A stretch of DNA of 64,000 bases, taken from Paralithodes platypus (taxonomy: Eukaryota; Arthropoda; Malacostraca; Decapoda; Lithodidae). Below are positions 33,420 to 45,540 of this stretch, piece after piece. The notes below the pieces were generated by a model. That model saw only the letters and a program-made list of their open reading frames with translations. It had not been told where the DNA came from and did not search any database. Each line of letters starts with the position of its first letter. Positions within the stretch are counted from its first letter, which is position 1. A program made the position numbers and the translations under genes. The stretch lies in assembly GCA_032716605.1 (NCBI GenBank), contig CM064509.1:48045302-48109301 (forward strand). The letters run 5' to 3'.

Positions 33420-34230
33420 AGAATCTCCCAGATGTTCAAAGTTAAAGATCGTATCCCTTGTGTTCTACAATCCTCAGTTGTATATAAGTACAAGTGGAGT
33501 AGCTGTAATGCTACGTATATTGGTCAAACCAAACGCCAACTTTCAACGAGGATCTAGGAACACAAGGGTCGATCTTACCGTACCAATTTCCCTTTGTCAA
33601 AGTCATCATATTCTGCTATCCGAAACCACAGCGAAACCTCAGATCATACTATAAATAGCCAGGATTTTACCATATTATTCACTGCAACAGACGACATGAC
33701 ACGTGTGACAGCTGAGTCCCTCCTCACCCACCACCTCAGCCCGTCTCTAGGCACCCACAAGACCTCCACGCCCCTCCTCTGCTTTTAGTGTCCTGTGCTG
33801 GTACGTGTAGGCATAATTATGTTTAAATAGATATATGTGCCCATTTGTACTCCTGTTTCCTTATTTTAGTCGACCCCGCCCCTTTCACTCCTTGACTTTT
33901 AAATTCGCCGCCCTCATCTATCTTTATTTTGCCTAACATTAATTATTATTGTTTACATTATTCTCACTCTTTTATTCCTTTTTCATTTATCAAATATCTC
34001 TACTTTTAATGTCTTAATGTAATGAACCTTAGCTATATTTTCGTTAATTTTATCTTTTGAATACATTTTCAATTTTAACATGTGATGATTTTATGATATT
34101 CACGATAGGTTTTATTCTTTCTCTTTTTTAGGCTTGATAATGACGCAAGATTAGTGTTGAAACGTTGCCAATAAACAAATATGTTCCTGTTCGCTTTGGT
34201 CTTCACATTCCTTATTCGTCTTCGATTCCC
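33420..34230 (+). pseudogene. Penelope-like element 2, direct arm
   Basis: Plus-strand copy of the same C-terminal nuclease region, starting ISQMFKVKDRIP and reading SSCNATYIGQTKRQLSTRI. It has a stop just after RI near 33554, then FPLSKSSYSAIRNHS and STPLLCF ending at 33786. The 3' UTR ends with the GTTGAAACGTTGCCAATAAA motif (about 34156-34175) and a (TA)n tract. With 32475-33395 it forms an inverted repeat of about 0.8 kb per arm. Confidence 0.8.
34131..34168 (+). ncRNA. Degenerate hammerhead-like UTR motif
   Basis: CTTGATAATGACGC ... GTGTTGAAACGTTG resembles hammerhead core strands but deviates from CTGANGA. An inverted twin lies at 32517-32556. Confidence 0.25.
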
Positions 34231-34254
34231 AGTAGGAGAATCAATTGCTTCCAT

Positions 34255-34257
<3 letters not shown>

Positions 34258-34297
<40 letters not shown>
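34258..34297. repeat. (TA)n microsatellite
   Basis: Perfect TA tract; also supplies the left TA target of the MITE at 34298. Confidence 0.9.
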
Positions 34298-34300
<3 letters not shown>

Positions 34301-34758
34301 GGTGTCCCAGGAGGAAAAGGCATAACTTTGGGAAATGATAGCACAAGGTATTCTAAACATAAAATATTCTATAACAAAAAGTCCATAGTTCAACCATTAA
34401 AGAGATATTGAAGGTTTTATGTAGTGTCCTCCCCGCATCACTGTAATGGACTCTTCCATGTCAAATAGTTTCCAACTACTCCAAAGTGAGCTAATATGTC
34501 TATAATCATTTTGCAACTTACAAAATTATAATATCTTTAAAATAACATGGTAACATAATTGGAGAAAGATGGAGATGTGTTAGGCACTAGGACAGCTAGG
34601 CCACCCTTATGGGGAAATACTGAAGAAAATACCATTTTCAAATTGCAATATCTGTAAACTGGTCGAGATTTGGACTTTTTGTTATAGAACATTTTAGGCT
34701 TATAATATTTTGTTATATAATTTCCCAAAGTTATACCGTTTCCTCCTGGGACACCCTG
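34298..34758. mobile_element. Mariner-type MITE with about 90-bp TIRs
   Basis: 461 bp bounded by TA (34296-34297, 34759-34760). Both ends begin CAGGGTGTCCCAGGAGGAAA, and similarity continues inward through AACTTTGGGAAAT and TTCTATAACAAAAAGTCC. The ORF 34537-34830 reads through the right arm and is not a gene. The CAGGGTG end with TA target is typical of Tc1/mariner MITEs. Confidence 0.85.
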
Positions 34759-34889
34759 TATATTGTTTTGCTCCTTCAAATAATATTTATCATATAAAGA
34801 CATCATATAGAAGAATACTATCTCGACCAAAACAATAGCCCCTTTCTTTAGGTTTCATCATGACAATCTTCTAAATCCCTCATAAGACA

Positions 34890-35330
34890 CCAGATGGTCC
34901 GGGGTGGGAGGGGAGGGGAAGGCAAGAGAAAGGAAGGTAAAGGAAAGGAAGAAAAGAAAAGAGAAAGTAACATCGCGAAACAAGGCAAAGAAAGGGAAAG
35001 AAATGCAACAGTTTAATTAAAGGGAAATTCTTGGAAGAGAAGGGGTGTCAAGGGAAGATAAAGGAAGGGAATACGAAGTAAAATGAGAGAGAAAGGAAAA
35101 AGGGAGGGAATAGATTGAGATGGTTTAGGTTTAAAGGAATATTCAAGGAAGAAAGAGGGACGTGAAGGAAATGAAAGAAGGCTAAGAAGTCGTTGATAAA
35201 TGAAGCAAAGAGCACGGAAAGGGACAAGAGAGAATAATATAAGATGATTAGGGGTGAAAGTGAAAGGGATGAGAAAGAACGAGAAGACGAGAGGAAAATA
35301 AATTAATAGATAACAAAGAGAATGATAGAA
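34890..35330. repeat. Purine-rich low-complexity stretch
   Basis: Mostly A and G on the plus strand (ggaagg, gaaaagaga and similar). The minus ORF 35013-35462 is a Phe/Pro/Leu/Ser-rich artefact of it. 35331-36230 shows no gene. Confidence 0.8.
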
Positions 35331-36235
35331 TGTGGAGAGAGACAAGCAAATTGCAGTTCTAGTAATCAAACAGATTGTTGTTGAAAGTTGGGAACAGAAG
35401 ATATGCGTAGTGGAATAGTTGTTATTTGTGGTGATTCTGTGTGTGAAAAGTCCATATTTCATTCCTACGCATAGCTACTAAAAGCTAGTAATAGCCACGG
35501 CAATTCCTGGTACATTCTGTTAGAATGCCATTATGGGCTACTCTGATACATCCTAGGTATTATCAACGATTAGTAGTGATAAGTAGTGATTCATAGGCCA
35601 AAAATGACTGTTGAAATTTATAATTTATAGCATTCGTAGCGGATGCATCGTAACTCGTAACAGATGCGTATCTCACTGCTAACTATTCGTAACTATTAGT
35701 ATCTATTCGTTTAGAACTTTAGATGTTGCTGAATGCGTGGCTATTTTTACCAAGAGTCACAACCATTTTTGGGGTTGGCTGATTCGTAGCAAGTCATGAA
35801 TGTGTGAGAGCGCCTTTGAATTTGAAATTATCATCCTGAAACATTATGAGCGTTGTTGCATTTATTCATATGTTATGGGAATTTAAGTAAGATATTGTGA
35901 GTGATTTTGCTGTGCGGAGTTTGAGGGTGTTGCCAGCATCACAACACTAACATAACATTAATTATTTCCCCAGACATGGAAGATTCTTTTGGATACACAA
36001 ATATTGTTTTAATGATTTTTAAGCAATCTGGTTCGATAGATAGAGAGCCATGTACTGTACATTTGCTCGACTGGTGGGCAAAGCAGTACAGACCGATAAT
36101 TTTTTTGAGGATGGATTCTCACATGTTAAAGCCTACTGAAATGTGCAACAAAAATCAAGCAACATAAATTATAACCATGTCATTACTACCACTACCTTCT
36201 GCTTCACTTCCTGTATCATGTTGTGCAAAGCCTTA

Positions 36236-37078
36236 AGGATACTTCACACATTAGTGAAAACTGTTGTGAGGGAGCACGATGGTGAAATTCGTTGCGGATC
36301 ACAGGGTGAGTAAAAAAAAATGCACACTTTCCTATTTAAATTAAAATGTGTAATATCCCGGTAAATATGAGATATTTCCAAAACCGTTACATAGTAAAGT
36401 ATATTTATTATTACTAGGTATATTCATTCTGAAATTTATGAAAAATAGTTTTGAAACACCCTGAATATAACCAAGTATTATGTCCTACTACATGAGTTAT
36501 TATTATATAATAGTTATGTTTTCACACTCATTGGATAGTTTGATACTGTGATATTTATATATAATACGTAATTTATATAGTAACATTGACATTGTTTTCA
36601 TGTTTATTTTATTGTGGTTATTTTATAATATATATATATATATATTGTTTATTTATGTATTCCTATATTTCATATGTTTTCAAGAAGTCTCTATTTTCCT
36701 GCTTTAGTTATATTTCCATATCTGTATCTATTTATTTAATTGTTTTGTATATACATATAACTTATTGTGCATGCAATGACATCACGATTCATAGCGATGG
36801 CAATGTGATTGCATTGAAACATAGAAGACGGTAATGCGAATGCAATGCGACGTCGCGTGTTCCAATTGCAACGAGAGATTTTATGACCAACGGACGTCGT
36901 GCTCAAATTTTGCGGGATTTGACATTTTCTGGCCGGCAGATGACATGCATGGATTACGCTTCAATGCCGCTATCCTCGCACAAGACACCCCTGCGAGTGC
37001 CACGATTGCCTAGATGATTTCGCAACGTTTGCTTAATTGTGCCCTCGCACAATTTTTTGGTGTATGTGTGAAGTACCT
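36236..37078. mobile_element. PIF/Harbinger-type MITE
   Basis: 843 bp flanked by TTA (36233-36235, 37079-37081). The left end AGGATACTTCACACAT and reverse-complemented right end AGGTACTTCACACAT match, with further subterminal similarity (TTGTG.GAGGG, CGTTGCG). The 3-bp TWA target site and AGG...CACAC ends fit PIF/Harbinger. The ORF 36586-36834 has no recognisable motif. Confidence 0.75.
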
Positions 37079-38069
37079 TTAACCCATTAAGCGCGAGATA
37101 TTGGTAGTGCACACGCTATAGCCAAGCGACGATATTAAGCTTTATTCCCGCCTAAAATCTTCATTTTACAATAAACATCGTTATTACTTATTCGTATGCG
37201 CCTATCTTACGTTTAATAAGAAGATATTAACATGTAACAGCCATAAAACTACTAGGAATAGTATTTGGGGGGTGAAAAAGATTTTTTTTTGCCGATTCTT
37301 CCAGTCATGAAGTGTGAGGCGAACGAGACGCATACCCTCTCTCTCCGAAGCCTAAAGTCAGACTGAAGCCTCTCTCTCAATCTCCCTCTCTCCCCATGCC
37401 CTAGATATGCGCAGGACAATACCTTGGACCCGGGTTGGATATATTTGCGCGGTAAATAAACCGATAAACAAGGGAATTAGAGGAAAAATAGGTGATAATT
37501 GAAGGGGGAGGAAAAATGGGAGAAGGAGGGGTTTTTTACATATGTGGAGGAGTGATAGGAGGTATGGAGGGGAATTATCTCACAACCCTCCAGCCTCGGC
37601 TATGTATTCTATAAATATTCCCCGAAACCCGGGGGATTTGGCCGAAAAAACGTCTCGCCTAGGCTACCGTATCTTTGTTATTTTGACTGCTTCCGAATTT
37701 CCACGCATTCCCAAGCGTAGATGTGTTTCGTACCTGTAGAATGGCGTTGAGTAGAGCTCTCTAAGTCAACTGGTTCAGTTGTGATGACACTTTCCGTGGA
37801 GAGAACTTTGTGGTGATGTCAGCCATATTAGCCACTTTTCACTACTGAAATGACAACATACAGCCACACAAGAACAAATTACGCCTCTCCTTCTTGTGTT
37901 CGGAGGTGCGCGGCGTCGGGCCAACCGGCTGTATTTATATGCGTCGGATGGACGCCTTTCAAAACAAGCTTACAGGCTTTCAAGCTGCCGGAGCCTCAGA
38001 GCCCTTTCGGGGTCCGCGGGCTGCGTTTGTTATGGGTGCATCAGAGCCCAACCGGGTCTGAGGGGTTAA
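37079..38069. mobile_element. piggyBac-related non-autonomous element
   Basis: TTAA at 37079-37082 and 38066-38069. The ends are TTAACCCATTAAGCGCG and, as reverse complement, TTAACCCCTCAGACCCGG, the latter close to the piggyBac end at 60568 (TTAACCCTCCTGGCCCGG). An internal block at 37735-37790 (GTAGAATGGCGTT, AGTAGAGCTCTCTA, TCAACTGGTTCAG) recurs almost identically at 60724-60770 inside that piggyBac element. No transposase remains. Confidence 0.6.
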
Positions 38070-38920
38070 TCACATATTCCTTTGTTTTAAGTGCTACTGG
38101 ACCCTTTTAAAAGGCTTTTTTTAGGCCTTGGATCTAAAGAGGTTCGTCGCCTTTCACCACCAAAACCTCTTAAGAGTCTTCTAGCCGTTCTCGGGTTAAG
38201 GGGAGGTATTTACTTTATTCCCTAGACCTCCATCAAGCTTAAAATTATACCCCCTTGAGTCCCTTTCAAGATAAATTTGTACATTTTTCGGTAGAAAAAT
38301 TTCCCGGCCGAAGGCCGGTTCCTCTTAAATTACAGGCTCGCTATCGCTCGCCACGATAAATTCAACACCTGAATGGCGCGAAAGGTCTTAATATGGGGTG
38401 AAAGTTCTTAAAATTGCTAAACTAATGGGGCGAACGTTTTTTAATATCAAAAGCAATGGGGCTAAACATGAGGGAGAAAGGGGTCAAGAAAAAAATCCCT
38501 CAAGTGGAGATCTCCCCTTAAGGCAGATCCAACTAACCTTCATCACCTAAGGAAGTATATTTATTCACACTTTTGCCTAACTTCCAAGTTTCCTATTGGA
38601 AAGTCGGGTGCATGGACTACCAATTTTAGTGACTTTCCAATTCATAAACCCATTGGTAAGGTGGATTTTGAATGGCATTTATTTCTAAACTTTTGCAGAC
38701 TTGAGGAACCTTCGGACGATTAAGAAATTAACTTGAATTATTTGAAAATTATCGTGGTATGTGAAGAGGAGTGGAGAACTGCGAAGAAATGAGACGAGAT
38801 ACAAATTAATTACAGGGATAGAAATGAAGAAAGATTATCTGTAAGCTATCTATAAAAGCAGATCAAATGTTTGAACTGAAGGAAATGGTTAAACTTGATG
38901 GAACAATATTACTATTATTT
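38070..38920. other. Unassigned non-coding stretch
   Basis: No gene seen. A GC-rich hairpin CCGGCCGAAGGCCGG lies near 38304-38318, in DNA of otherwise mixed composition. Confidence 0.4.
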
Positions 38921-38924
38921 ATAC

Positions 38925-38970
<46 letters not shown>
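38925..38970. repeat. (ATT)n microsatellite
   Basis: About 15 ATT units; a short (GTT)n tract follows at about 39075-39092. Confidence 0.9.
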
Positions 38971-39179
38971 GTGGGAGTTAAACACAGGGGAAAGCTATAT
39001 GAATGGAATATTCCGGGGTGCAACCAAACAGGAGGCTGTATTTCGTGTTGCAAAGCACGATGCGAGTGAGCATGTGTTGTTGTTGTTGTTGTTTTTGCTA
39101 TGTGTATGAAGGAGTTACGAAACAAAGCTGCCTGCAAAATTGTACCCCAATCCTAAGTTCAATGATTGATAGAGAGCCA

Positions 39180-39225
39180 AATGTATGGTAAACTGGTAAA
39201 TGTATGGTAAATGTATGGTAAAAAA
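39180..39225. repeat. Short tandem of aatgtatggta at the LINE F 5' junction
   Basis: Three near-identical copies of aatgtatggta precede the first LINE F codons. Confidence 0.7.
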
Positions 39226-40375
39226 AGGTGCCTCTTCAGATCCATCAAACTACAGACCAATAGCTATAACTTCCACTCTTGGTAAAGTCTTTGAAATTAT
39301 ATTAAATAATCACATAATTAATCATCTTGAGAATAATAAATTAATCAGTGATAGGCAATATGGTTTTAGACGATGTCGATCAACTGCAGACATGCTTTGC
39401 CTTCTGACGCATCAAATCAACCAAGCTACAGACCAACATGGTGAAACACATACAATAGCACTGGATATATCAAAGGCATTTGATAGAGTCTGGCATCAAT
39501 CCTTATTGTCGAAGATGTCACACTACGGCCTTGCATCATTAGTTCCACTAATTTCTTCTTATCTTCATAACAGAAAAATATGTGTAATGGTAGATGGCCT
39601 TTATTCTCAATTTCACTCAATAAATGCTGGTGTTCCCAAGGGATCAGTTTTGGCCCCAACTCTGTTCCTCATTCATATCAATTATCTCATATCTACCACT
39701 CATATTCCAATACATTCCTACGCAGATGACTCAACACTCCACAGTTCCTTCACATTTACCAATTCTTTCACCCAACCCGATCTTATAAATTCAAAAATAA
39801 ACACTGCAATTTCTCTGAACCAGGACCTTTCTAGAATTAATGAATGGGGACGAAAGAATCTAGTTTCCTTTAATGCACAGAAAACCAAGTATATTCAATT
39901 TTCTAACCGACAGAATCTCACTGACTCCCATATATTTTTTAATGATGTAAATATTCCCACTTCCCCTAGTATTGACATTCTCGGTGTAACATTAACTACT
40001 AACTTGAGCTGGACACATTATGTTAGAGGCATTGCTAAGAATGCCTCTAAAAAACTGAGACTCCTGTACAGAGTTCGAGAATTCTTCACTGACGAGCAGT
40101 TGGCCGTAATATATAAAAGTCATGTGCGTTCTCAGATGGATTACTGTTCACCTCTTTGGGGTGGAAGTGGAGTGGTTGCATTGAGGCAGTTGGACAAAAC
40201 TCAAAATAAAGCTATTAGATTAATCAATAACCCTGCAATCACACAGGACCTTCCTACATTATCCATACGAAGAAACGTTGCATCCCTTGCATTATTCTAC
40301 AGATATTTTCACAGCAATTGTTCCGAGGAACTTGCTTCAATTGTGCCGCCTCTCCACATCTTTCCCCGTAGCTGA
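39222..40375 (+). CDS. LINE F reverse transcriptase (partial)
   Basis: An uninterrupted frame of roughly 385 residues. Motifs: PSNYRPIAITSTLGKVFE, RQYGFRRCRSTADMLCLL, IALDISKAFDRVWHQSLL (first catalytic Asp), a G-V-P-K-G-S form of the usual SGVPQGS block, HSYADDSTLHSS (Asp pair), NAQKTKYIQF, ILGVTLTTNLSW, MDYCSPLWGGSG and LSIRRNVASLALFYRYFH. It stops in HIFPRS, earlier than related elements; similar coding continues in another frame (MNLHFLLHNAELL at about 40384), so a frameshift is likely. Same broad family as LINE E. Confidence 0.85.
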
Positions 40376-40640
40376 GAGCGCCCATGAATTTACACTTTCT
40401 CCTCCACAATGCAGAACTTCTGCTTATCAGAATTAATTTATCCCCAGAGCTACTACTCTTTGGAATTCACTTCCCTCGAATTACTTTCCACAAACTTACA
40501 AACTACAAATGTTTAAATCCAGTTGTTACAAACATTTTATGAATGGAGGATGCCTTTAGGCACATGGACCTTTTTGTTTTATCTGTGTTTTTCCTTCCTC
40601 CGTTCATTGTCTCAAAAAAAAAAAAAAAAAAAAAAAAAAA
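39222..40640 (+). mobile_element. LINE F: 5'-truncated retrotransposon with poly(A)
   Basis: Coding from KKGASSDPSNYRPIAITSTL to a stop at 40375, a 3' UTR that retains a decayed C-terminal coding pattern, and a poly(A) tail at 40614-40640. A second, inverted piece of its 3' end is at 53756-54064. Confidence 0.85.
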
Positions 40641-41374
40641 ATGTGTCAAAATGCCTGGACATATGGAGCTTGACGCAGTTTAAGTCATAGAAAAAGTGAA
40701 AGATAGATTGCAGAACAGATTTCCAGAGCTTACTTGTTGAGTAAAAGAAAGTCTGAGAAAATCGGTTCACTCTTGGGTTGTACTGAATAGGGGTGGGAAT
40801 ATGTTGAAGGGCGCCCCCCACTCTCCATAAGGGAGTACATATATACTGAGAAGGCTCTGAAGAACACTGATTATTGCAATAACAGTAAAAAAGTGAGAGA
40901 TATGCAACATTGCGGCGTAAAGAGAGAGATTGTAGGGAATTCGTAAGAGGAAGTGAGTTGATGAAACAAAATATTTTGTACTCTACCCTTTCAAGAAGTG
41001 CGGTATGGGTGGAACCTCCCCACACATGAGAACAATACTCAATACATTGGCGCACTGTGCCACTGTAAAGAGCAATAAACTGTGCGGGGGCAAAAAACCC
41101 ACAGAGAAGGTTGAGCACATCTAACTTCTGGGAAGCTGTTTTAGCAAGAGTGGTAATAAGATCCTTCCAAGAAAGCTCAGAAGAAAAAGAAACACCAGAA
41201 ATATTGAGATATGACGAAGGGTTGCTGTATTGAAGAAGAATAAGGGATAATCTTGTGGAATATTGTGATGGGAACATACTGTAGATGGATACATTGGGCT
41301 TTGGAAGCAATGAATTTAACAAGATTATCCCTGCCCCATTTTGAAATAGTTGATGAATGAGAATATAGGCGTGT
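40641..41374 (-). pseudogene. LINE E copy 4: inverted RT C-terminal piece
   Basis: The minus frame 41322-40612 reads YLNISGVSFSSELSWKDLIT, CIEYCSHVWGGSTHTALLE, LQSLSLRRNVAYLSLFYCYC and FFYSTSKLWKSV, closely matching copies at 45541 and 49530. It abuts the poly(A) of LINE F directly and lacks its own 3' UTR. It ends at the TTAA of the next element, or was 5'-truncated near 41350. Confidence 0.8.
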
Positions 41375-41453
41375 TTAACCCACTCAGCACCAGCTAATTA
41401 ATAATGAAAGTACGCTGTGAGACCAGCCGATTTGGTCAATTTTTTTTATTTTC

Positions 41454-42418
41454 TTAACCCTGGAGAGGTAATTCTCAAAAACTTAATTTTCATGGTGTGG
41501 TCGTTGTGAATATGCACGTCGGTTTTGACCTCAAATATCTCCCAAAGCAAAATACTTAGAGACTTAATGAAAATTGCTAACAATAATATAAGGATCCCTT
41601 AATATTGTGTCAGTAAATGATAGATATTGAACGGTAATTAGTAATTTTAAATAATTTAATAAAAAAATAAGTAGATGATTTAAGTTAGTCTTGCTTAAAA
41701 AAATAAATAAAATACTAAATTCGTCCTGAGGGTGCTGGGACTCTGAGGTTGTGGATGGCAATGGTGGGGCTGATTGGTGTATAAAGGATGACCCTGTAGT
41801 CCCCATACGTTGAGAGAAGTGCGAAGTTGCAAAAAGGGTTAACATTTTGACCCTCTAAAAAATTTGCCCCATTTTCAAAAAATCATTTAGATACCTAAAT
41901 ATAATTGAAATCAAACCAAAATCAACATAGTGCTTCCTACATGCTCCTATTATTATATCAAAGTGTACTAATCGAGATCTGAGTAACATAGATACTACAA
42001 TAAAATATTATATGGAGTTAACTGAAATCATGTCATGAAAAATTCCTTACCCAAAGTATGGCAACATCAGACACACTTACCTGCGTGAGCTTGTTCCCTC
42101 ACCATCTGGCTAAGATGCCTATCACTTCCAGATCAATATCTCTAGTAACAATATCACTAATGTACATTTTTCGATTTAAGTAAATGTCACTAACGAGGTT
42201 GGGATGTTGCAAATTTGCAACGGATATATCCTGTTTGAGCAGGTTCTTATGTTGCTGGGCGAGCAGCACCTCCACATCCGACTGAGGCGCACAGCACACT
42301 GACTGCCTGCAGGCCGATAACTGAGAAAATGGCCATGTGGGGTGTGCAAACTCCAAAAAACTTGTTTTGCGCACCACGCCGGTGCAAATAGGCAACGGCA
42401 TTTCCTGTCCAGGGTTAA
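41454..42418. mobile_element. TTAA-965: inner piggyBac-type element
   Basis: TTAA at 41454-41457 and 42415-42418. The ends TTAACCCTGGAGAGGTAA and, as reverse complement, TTAACCCTGGACAGGAAA match at 16 of 18 positions. No recognisable coding region. Confidence 0.75.
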
Positions 42419-43261
42419 ATAGCTGAAATAGGTGAGAAATGATGAAAAGCACAAAAAAAACAACACTCACCTCGGTCATTTGGGGGTGCTATGGGGTGAC
42501 AGTTTCAACAATCAGCTGATGCAGCTAATGTCATTGTAAGTGAAGTTACAGTGTGATAAGTGCATAGATTCAAGCTTTATAAGTGCCGAGGGAGTAGCAA
42601 GTCCCGCGGTTACCATGGCGACTGGCGGACTGGCGGCCATCTTGGTCATGGACTCACGCATGTACGCACAAAGCCAGCTGACAGACATCCCACTCCCCCA
42701 TAACTTTCCCTTGCATTCAATGCCTCCCTCATGCACTGTTTATTGATTTTATACTTTACCGTATGTTTTATAGTTAGAATATGAGTGTTACACATTGTTT
42801 TAGGCACTGTTGACTTAGAAATATGGGTTTTGACGTATTTTTAGCGGGGAGACAGGGGAAATGGTGGTGAAGGCAGGGGTGTGGGCACTGGGGGAGTGGG
42901 GGAGGACCAGTGTACACATCGCCTAGCTGGTTGTGTATATAGCAACATGAAAAAACTCTCTCGTCTCTTCTTACCCCTACCATGACCTGGCGGAATTTGG
43001 AGGAGTGCCATGGTGTCTGGGTCATCCTCCTCCTCCTCTTCCCCACTTGGTGGGGAGTCAACTATTTCATGGGGAGCATTAGGGGAGCGATAAATATAGC
43101 GAGGCGACAAGATACGTCCGAAACTCACGAAGTACACAAGACAACTGGCCGGGTGGGAGGCAGCCCAGTCCTCCCACTCCCTCCCTCCTCCCGCGCTCTC
43201 CCTCCCCACTCCCCACCGCGGCGGGACTTGGGTATCGCAAATTCATAAGTATTGCCTCTGT

Positions 43262-43510
43262 TGGGCAACATCATAAGGTATATCCCTTATAAATTTGAAC
43301 CCTCTAGCTACCATAGGACAAGAATAAATAAGCTCGAAAGTGGCGGTGAGATAAGTGGGTAAACTGGCTTTCCCCATCCGCCCGTACTAACCCGCGCGGC
43401 TGGACTAGGGGGTTGCCGAGTACCGGCACTGTTCGGCTACATCGTAAGGTATATCCCATACCATTCTTAAGCCTCTAGCTACCATAGGACAAGAGTGTAT
43501 AACGTCAAAA
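43262..43510. repeat. Imperfect 171-bp-spaced direct repeat
   Basis: Blocks taaggtatatccc and ctctagctaccataggacaag occur at about 43274-43324 and again about 171 bp later (43445-43494), inside the outer TTAA element. Confidence 0.7.
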
Positions 43511-43597
43511 TTGCTGACGCAGGTGCTGCGGCGCTGGGGTTTAGCATTACATACATTGCCAATGCATCACATGCGTCGCTGGAGTCCTGTGGGTTAA

Positions 43598-45360
43598 GCA
43601 TTATCACGTGAGTTTTGGAGTAAGTGCATGGTGGGTTGTTGTGGAAAACTAGTTGAATAGTATTAGTGCCACTATATGTCGCACGCTGGTTGGTCGGCTA
43701 CGTTCAGGCAGTGGGAGGCACCAACCCAATCCGTTGCTGTGCACCTGACACCTAGCATTGCATAGAATACTTTAACTCACGATATCTGTTAAACCGGATG
43801 TTCCTCCATTACTAAACTTTGTAGGGAGGCGAATTGCCGGGTTATTACTATGGGGTTAATAGTACGATAACCAGTGGACCTGCGAGAAAGGAGTGGTGAA
43901 CCGAACAGCTTTCCCAAAACACCTGTGCGCTGTCAACTAATCAGTGGTCAATGCTACTTGTAGTGTCAGCCATAAAATTCTTGGGATGAGTATATGAGGC
44001 ATACTCGGTCACCAGGACCAGCTGAAACACAACTTAAGGAGGTTGGCCTTTCCTCGATTCCTATATTCAGATGCAGTGAGGTCCAGGTGGGGTGCAGAGG
44101 TAGGCAGCAAAACTGAGCTTGGTAGCGGAGTGCGGGAAGGAAAGGCGACTACAGGCAGACGATTTACACCGGATCCAGTGGTCGTAACCCAGTTTCCTGT
44201 GGCCTGTGACTACATAGCAACTGTTTATGCCTACTCTACAGTATTGCAAAAGAAGAGAGGCGGTAATCCAGTGGAATACACAGAAGACGAGCTGAGCAGT
44301 ACAGTGTTTCCTTTAGTTAAGATGTCCGGTCGTAGTTTAAGAAGAAACTATATGTCGGACGTGATTTTACAACTATGACATCTCAGAACTATTCTCGAGT
44401 CCAGAATTGATAAACAACAAAAAGAATATAACGACTATAACGCAAATAATAAGAGGCTAGATTATCTTGACTTTTAAGAAAGAAAAACTATTATTAGAAA
44501 CCATAGTAGAGGCTTACCATAGCCTAATTATAAAAAGAAGTAATGTGTTGAGTTTTACTTTAGATATTCTTCACTAGGGTTGTTGTAACTGGAATTTATA
44601 TGGTTATCCATACCTAGCCTTTTATATATTAGTTGACTAAAGCGTGTAAGTTCTGTATATGGTGTCCTGGGTTCGAATCCCCGGAGGATCATATACTTTC
44701 ATAAATTTAATTGTAAGTTATTGGTGTTAAGAACGATAATAGTTAAAATGGAATATATTGTAGGAGTAGCTGTGTCATAGGCTATAAAGTTATTATTGTA
44801 ACAGGCACCCACACAGTTATCTAAACATAGCCTTGTAAATATTGATGTTTCTATATTGGGGGAGTAGTAGTGTCATAGTTTAAAAGGTTGTTGTTGTAAG
44901 ATACATTATTACGGATAACTATACCCAGTCTTGGGAGTGCAGTAATACAATTTTGTAATTTAGATGACTAGTAATGTATTAGGTTAAAAGGTTTTTGTTT
45001 AACGGATATTTATACAGGTATTGATACCTAGACAAGCCTATATTGAAAAATGTTTTGTAAAGGGATCATGCATTCAGTTCGTCAATTTAGCACATTGGTA
45101 AATAATAGTGTCAATGTTATATTATAAGAAACGTTAAAGATAATTAATTAGTCATACAGTTTGATATTGTAGGATAGTATTGCATATAAGCTAGGTTTAG
45201 AGTATTTACAATCAGTTGTTACTAGTATCAGGCATTGTGGCAATTAGTGAGAGCACACGGTTAGCCAGGTTGGAGTCATTCTCTGCAACCACATTTGACT
45301 AACTTACTGACAAGCAGCCTCTAACAGGAGTAACATTCAACGTATCTATCTATCTTTCTA
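43598..45360. other. Unassigned non-coding stretch with one small ORF and a B-box
   Basis: The ORF 44043-44378 (111 aa) shows no motif I recognise and I do not call it a gene. At about 44662-44695 the motif GGTTCGAATCC with weak arm pairing suggests a degraded tRNA-derived SINE. The rest (44700-45320) is AT-rich and featureless. Confidence 0.35.
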
Positions 45361-45369
45361 TCTGTCTGT

Positions 45370-45441
45370 ATATACAGTATATATATATATATACCGGGTA
45401 TATATATATATATATACACTGTATATACTGTATATATATAA
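45370..45441. repeat. (TA)n microsatellite left of LINE E copy 1
   Basis: Interrupted TA tracts. A second (TA)n lies at the other end of the LINE (48806-48832). Confidence 0.9.
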
Positions 45442-45540
45442 TATATGTGTATTTTTGTTCTATGTGAATGAGGGAGACAAAAGGCATAACTGCCTGTAGC
45501 GAGTGCCTCCCCTAGTTTTGAAAGAGTGACAGGGCCAAAA

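Larger units (their letters stand above)
41375..43597. mobile_element. TTAA-2223: outer piggyBac-type element
   Basis: TTAA at 41375-41378 and 43594-43597. The ends TTAACCCACTCAGCACCAGC and, as reverse complement, TTAACCCACAGGACTCCAGC agree at 15 of 20 positions. It contains the inner TTAA element at 41454-42418. A minus frame near 43209-42841 encodes a Glu/Asp-rich stretch (SGEEEEEDDPDTM) that could be a leftover of an acidic piggyBac N-terminus, but no catalytic domain is present. Confidence 0.6.

Noticed and set aside
35013..35462. 149-aa minus ORF with many hydrophobic residues
   Set aside because: Encoded by a purine-rich low-complexity tract, so the hydrophobicity is a composition artefact.
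44043..44378. 111-aa ORF as a host gene or exon
   Set aside because: No recognisable domain and no convincing splice or promoter context; cannot be supported by eye.
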